Part shown: one piece after another, positions 61,758 through 64,000 of the stretch
How positions within the stretch are numbered: position 1 is the stretch's first letter
Layout: every line of letters starts with the position of its first letter
Assembly: GCA_024638385.1 (NCBI GenBank)
Contig: JAHEKJ010000006.1
Location: 1-64,000 of the forward strand
DNA: 64,000 nt
Reading direction: 5' to 3'
Source: Gammaproteobacteria bacterium
GTDB taxonomy: Bacteria > Pseudomonadota > Gammaproteobacteria > GCA-001735895
Position numbers and translations under genes: made by a program
Notes under the pieces: model-generated
Database searches by the model: none
What the model was told of the DNA's origin: nothing
Seen by the model: the letters and a program-made list of their open reading frames with translations, nothing else

Positions 61758-62795
61758 ATGAGTCTCGATACTTCCCTGAGCTATCGCGAGGCGGGCGTCG
61801 ATATCGATGCCGGCAACGCGCTGGTCGAGCGCATCAAGCCGGCGATCAGGTCGACCGTGCGGCCCGGTTGCGTCGGCGGTATCGGCGGTTTTGGCGGCCT
61901 TTTCGAACTTCCGCTCGAGCGCTACCCGAAGCCGCTGCTCGTGTCCGGCGCCGACGGCGTCGGCACCAAGCTGAAGCTCGCGATCGATCTTGGAATCTAC
62001 GACAGCATCGGCATCGACCTGGTCGCGATGTGCGCCAACGACATTGCCGTGCTCGGCGCCGAGGCGTTGTTCTTCCTCGACTACTACGCCAGCGGCAAAC
62101 TCGACGTCGACCAGGCGCAGCTAGTGGTCGAGGGAATCGCCACGGGTTGCCGCGAAGCCGGCTGCGCGCTGATCGGCGGCGAAACCGCCGAGATGCCGGG
62201 CGTCTACGCCGACGGCGATTTCGATCTCGCCGGCTTTTGCGTCGGCATCGTCGACCGCGACCGGGTCATCGACGGCAGCCGCGTGGCCGTCGGCGATCAC
62301 CTGATTGCGCTGGCTTCGTCGGGCGTGCATTCGAACGGCTTTTCGCTGGTACGCAAGATCGTCGAACGAAGCCGCGCCGATCTGGCCGCCGATTGCGGCG
62401 GGCAGACGCTCGCCGAAGCGCTGCTGCGACCCACGCGGATCTACGTTCGCAATCTGCTCGCGCTCGCCGAGCGTCATCGGCCGCACGCGATCGCGCATAT
62501 CACGGGCGGGGGATTGACCGACAACCTGCCGCGCGTCCTGCCGCCGGCCACGGCGGCCCGCATCGACCTGTCGAGCTGGCAACCGCCGCCGGTCTTCGCC
62601 TGGCTCGAGCGCGAAGGCGGGATCGCGCAAAACGAGATGCTACGCACCTTCAACTGCGGTGTCGGCATGGTGCTCGCGGTGGCCGGCGACGAGGCCGAGG
62701 ACTGCCTCGGGCGCCTCGGGGAGCTCGGCGAAACCGCCTGGCCGATCGGCGAGGTCGTCGCCCGCGAAGACGGGCCGGCGGTCGTCTACGCATGA
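61758..62795 (+). CDS. purM: Phosphoribosylformylglycinamidine cyclo-ligase
   Basis: 345 aa; [47 protein letters not shown]. Confidence 0.97.
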   Translation: MSLDTSLSYREAGVDIDAGNALVERIKPAIRSTVRPGCVGGIGGFGGLFELPLERYPKPLLVSGADGVGTKLKLAIDLGIYDSIGIDLVAMCANDIAVLGAEALFFLDYYASGKLDVDQAQLVVEGIATGCREAGCALIGGETAEMPGVYADGDFDLAGFCVGIVDRDRVIDGSRVAVGDHLIALASSGVHSNGFSLVRKIVERSRADLAADCGGQTLAEALLRPTRIYVRNLLALAERHRPHAIAHITGGGLTDNLPRVLPPATAARIDLSSWQPPPVFAWLEREGGIAQNEMLRTFNCGVGMVLAVAGDEAEDCLGRLGELGETAWPIGEVVAREDGPAVVYA

Positions 62796-63439
62796 GCTCG
62801 CCGCTGGCGCTCGCGGTGCTGATCTCGGGCAACGGCAGCAACCTGCAGGCCATCATCGACGCGATCGAGGCCGGCAGCCTGAACGCCGATATCCGCCTCG
62901 TGCTCGCCAACGAGGCGGACGCCTTCGGCCTGACGCGCGCGGCGCGCCACGGCATCGCGACTCGCGTGATCGACCACCGCAATTATCCCTCGCGCGAAGC
63001 CTTCGACGCCGCGCTGCTGGCGTGCCTGCAACCGCTCGAACCCGACTACATCGTGCTTGCCGGATTCATGCGAATACTGGGCGGCGATTTCGTCGGCGCG
63101 TTCGCCGGTCGGATCCTGAATATCCACCCGTCGCTGCTGCCCGCCTACAAGGGCCTCGATACCTACCGGCGGGCGCTGCAAGGAGGCGAATCGCACCACG
63201 GGGTCAGCATCCACCTGGTGACGGCGGAGCTCGACGACGGACCCGTGTTGCTGCAGGGCAGTTACCCGATCGAGCCGGGCGACGATGCCGACGACCTGCA
63301 ACGCAAGGGTCACCGGCTCGAGCACCGGATGTATCCGACCTTGTTGCAATGGCTCGGCGAGGGTCGCCTCAGCATCGACGCAAACCAGGTTTCTCATGAC
63401 GGCAAGCCGCTTACCGCTCCGCTTCGCCTCGACCCTTAG
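62792..63439 (+). CDS. purN: Phosphoribosylglycinamide formyltransferase
   Basis: 215 aa; [41 protein letters not shown]. Confidence 0.96.
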   Translation: MSSPLALAVLISGNGSNLQAIIDAIEAGSLNADIRLVLANEADAFGLTRAARHGIATRVIDHRNYPSREAFDAALLACLQPLEPDYIVLAGFMRILGGDFVGAFAGRILNIHPSLLPAYKGLDTYRRALQGGESHHGVSIHLVTAELDDGPVLLQGSYPIEPGDDADDLQRKGHRLEHRMYPTLLQWLGEGRLSIDANQVSHDGKPLTAPLRLDP

Positions 63440-64000
63440 CCTGTTGTTCGCGCTGCTCGGCGGCAACTGGGCCCTCGCGGCCGACCTGCCGTTGCGCGCC
63501 TTCAGCGCGACCTACAAGCTTTATCATGGCAGCCGGCACGTCGCCAACACGGAGTTGCGCCTCGAGCCGGCCGGCGATGAATGGCGCTGGCGAATGACGA
63601 CGCAGGCGCGCGGTATCTACGCCCTGTTCGTCGACAGGCAACCCCGCGCCGAGACCCGCTTTGCGCTTGGCGCGGGCGGTTTTCGGTTGCAGGAAATACT
63701 CATCACCGACGAGAACCGGCCCAATCGCCAGGAATCGGCCCGCTTCGACTGGCAGCTCGGGCGCGTCAGCGTCCTGCGCCGCGGCAAGCAGCGCGAATTG
63801 ACGCTCGAACTCGACGTCTACGATTACCAGAGTATTCATTTGCTGGCAGCGTCGATGCCGGGGCGGCGGCAGACAGAGGCGACGATCGATTTCTATCATA
63901 AGGGCAAGCTCAGGCGCTCGAGCCTGGTTTACGACGGCGAGGATACGGTCGAAGTGTCCGGCGAGGCCCGCGCGGCACGGGTATTCGAACAAACCTCGCC
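63396..64000 (+). CDS. DUF3108 domain protein (truncated by window end)
   Basis: [58 protein letters not shown]..., no stop before 64000. Confidence 0.78.
   Translation, partial: MTASRLPLRFASTLSLLFALLGGNWALAADLPLRAFSATYKLYHGSRHVANTELRLEPAGDEWRWRMTTQARGIYALFVDRQPRAETRFALGAGGFRLQEILITDENRPNRQESARFDWQLGRVSVLRRGKQRELTLELDVYDYQSIHLLAASMPGRRQTEATIDFYHKGKLRRSSLVYDGEDTVEVSGEARAARVFEQTS

Overview
GC-rich bacterial chromosome segment, best read as gammaproteobacterial (BamC, Hda, PlsB, HslR, KdkA, DUF2066/DUF2069, and an rpsP-rimM-trmD-rplS block next to ffh). It is mostly dense housekeeping sequence with about 65 supported CDSs. These cover lipid A/Kdo (lpxL-like, waaA, kdkA), branched-chain amino acids (ilvBHC, leuA), sulfur carriers (soxYZ, tusA, two rhodaneses), isoprenoids (ispA, dxs), translation (prfC, proS, rimI, L19, S16), and purM/purN. 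I see no prophage, no CRISPR array, no rRNA or tRNA, and no intact transposase. The signals most worth a second look are: (1) two near-identical sigma28/FliA-type promoters (CTCAA-N15-GCCGATAACCCGG), one upstream of an HDOD gene and one, unexpectedly, upstream of soxYZ; (2) a leucine-rich, apparently leaderless 34-aa leader peptide before leuA, followed by a GUAA-tetraloop hairpin without a U-tract; (3) an in-frame 201-bp (67-aa) tandem repeat inside a family-4 uracil-DNA glycosylase; (4) a ~165-nt imperfect palindrome between soxZ and mtaB; (5) an 81-bp MITE-like palindrome that supplies a stop codon to a hydrolase-OsmC fusion; (6) an hda gene with no canonical start codon; and (7) a SoxY with a non-GGCGG C-terminus. 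All calls come from reading the sequence and the supplied ORF track. No database search was run.
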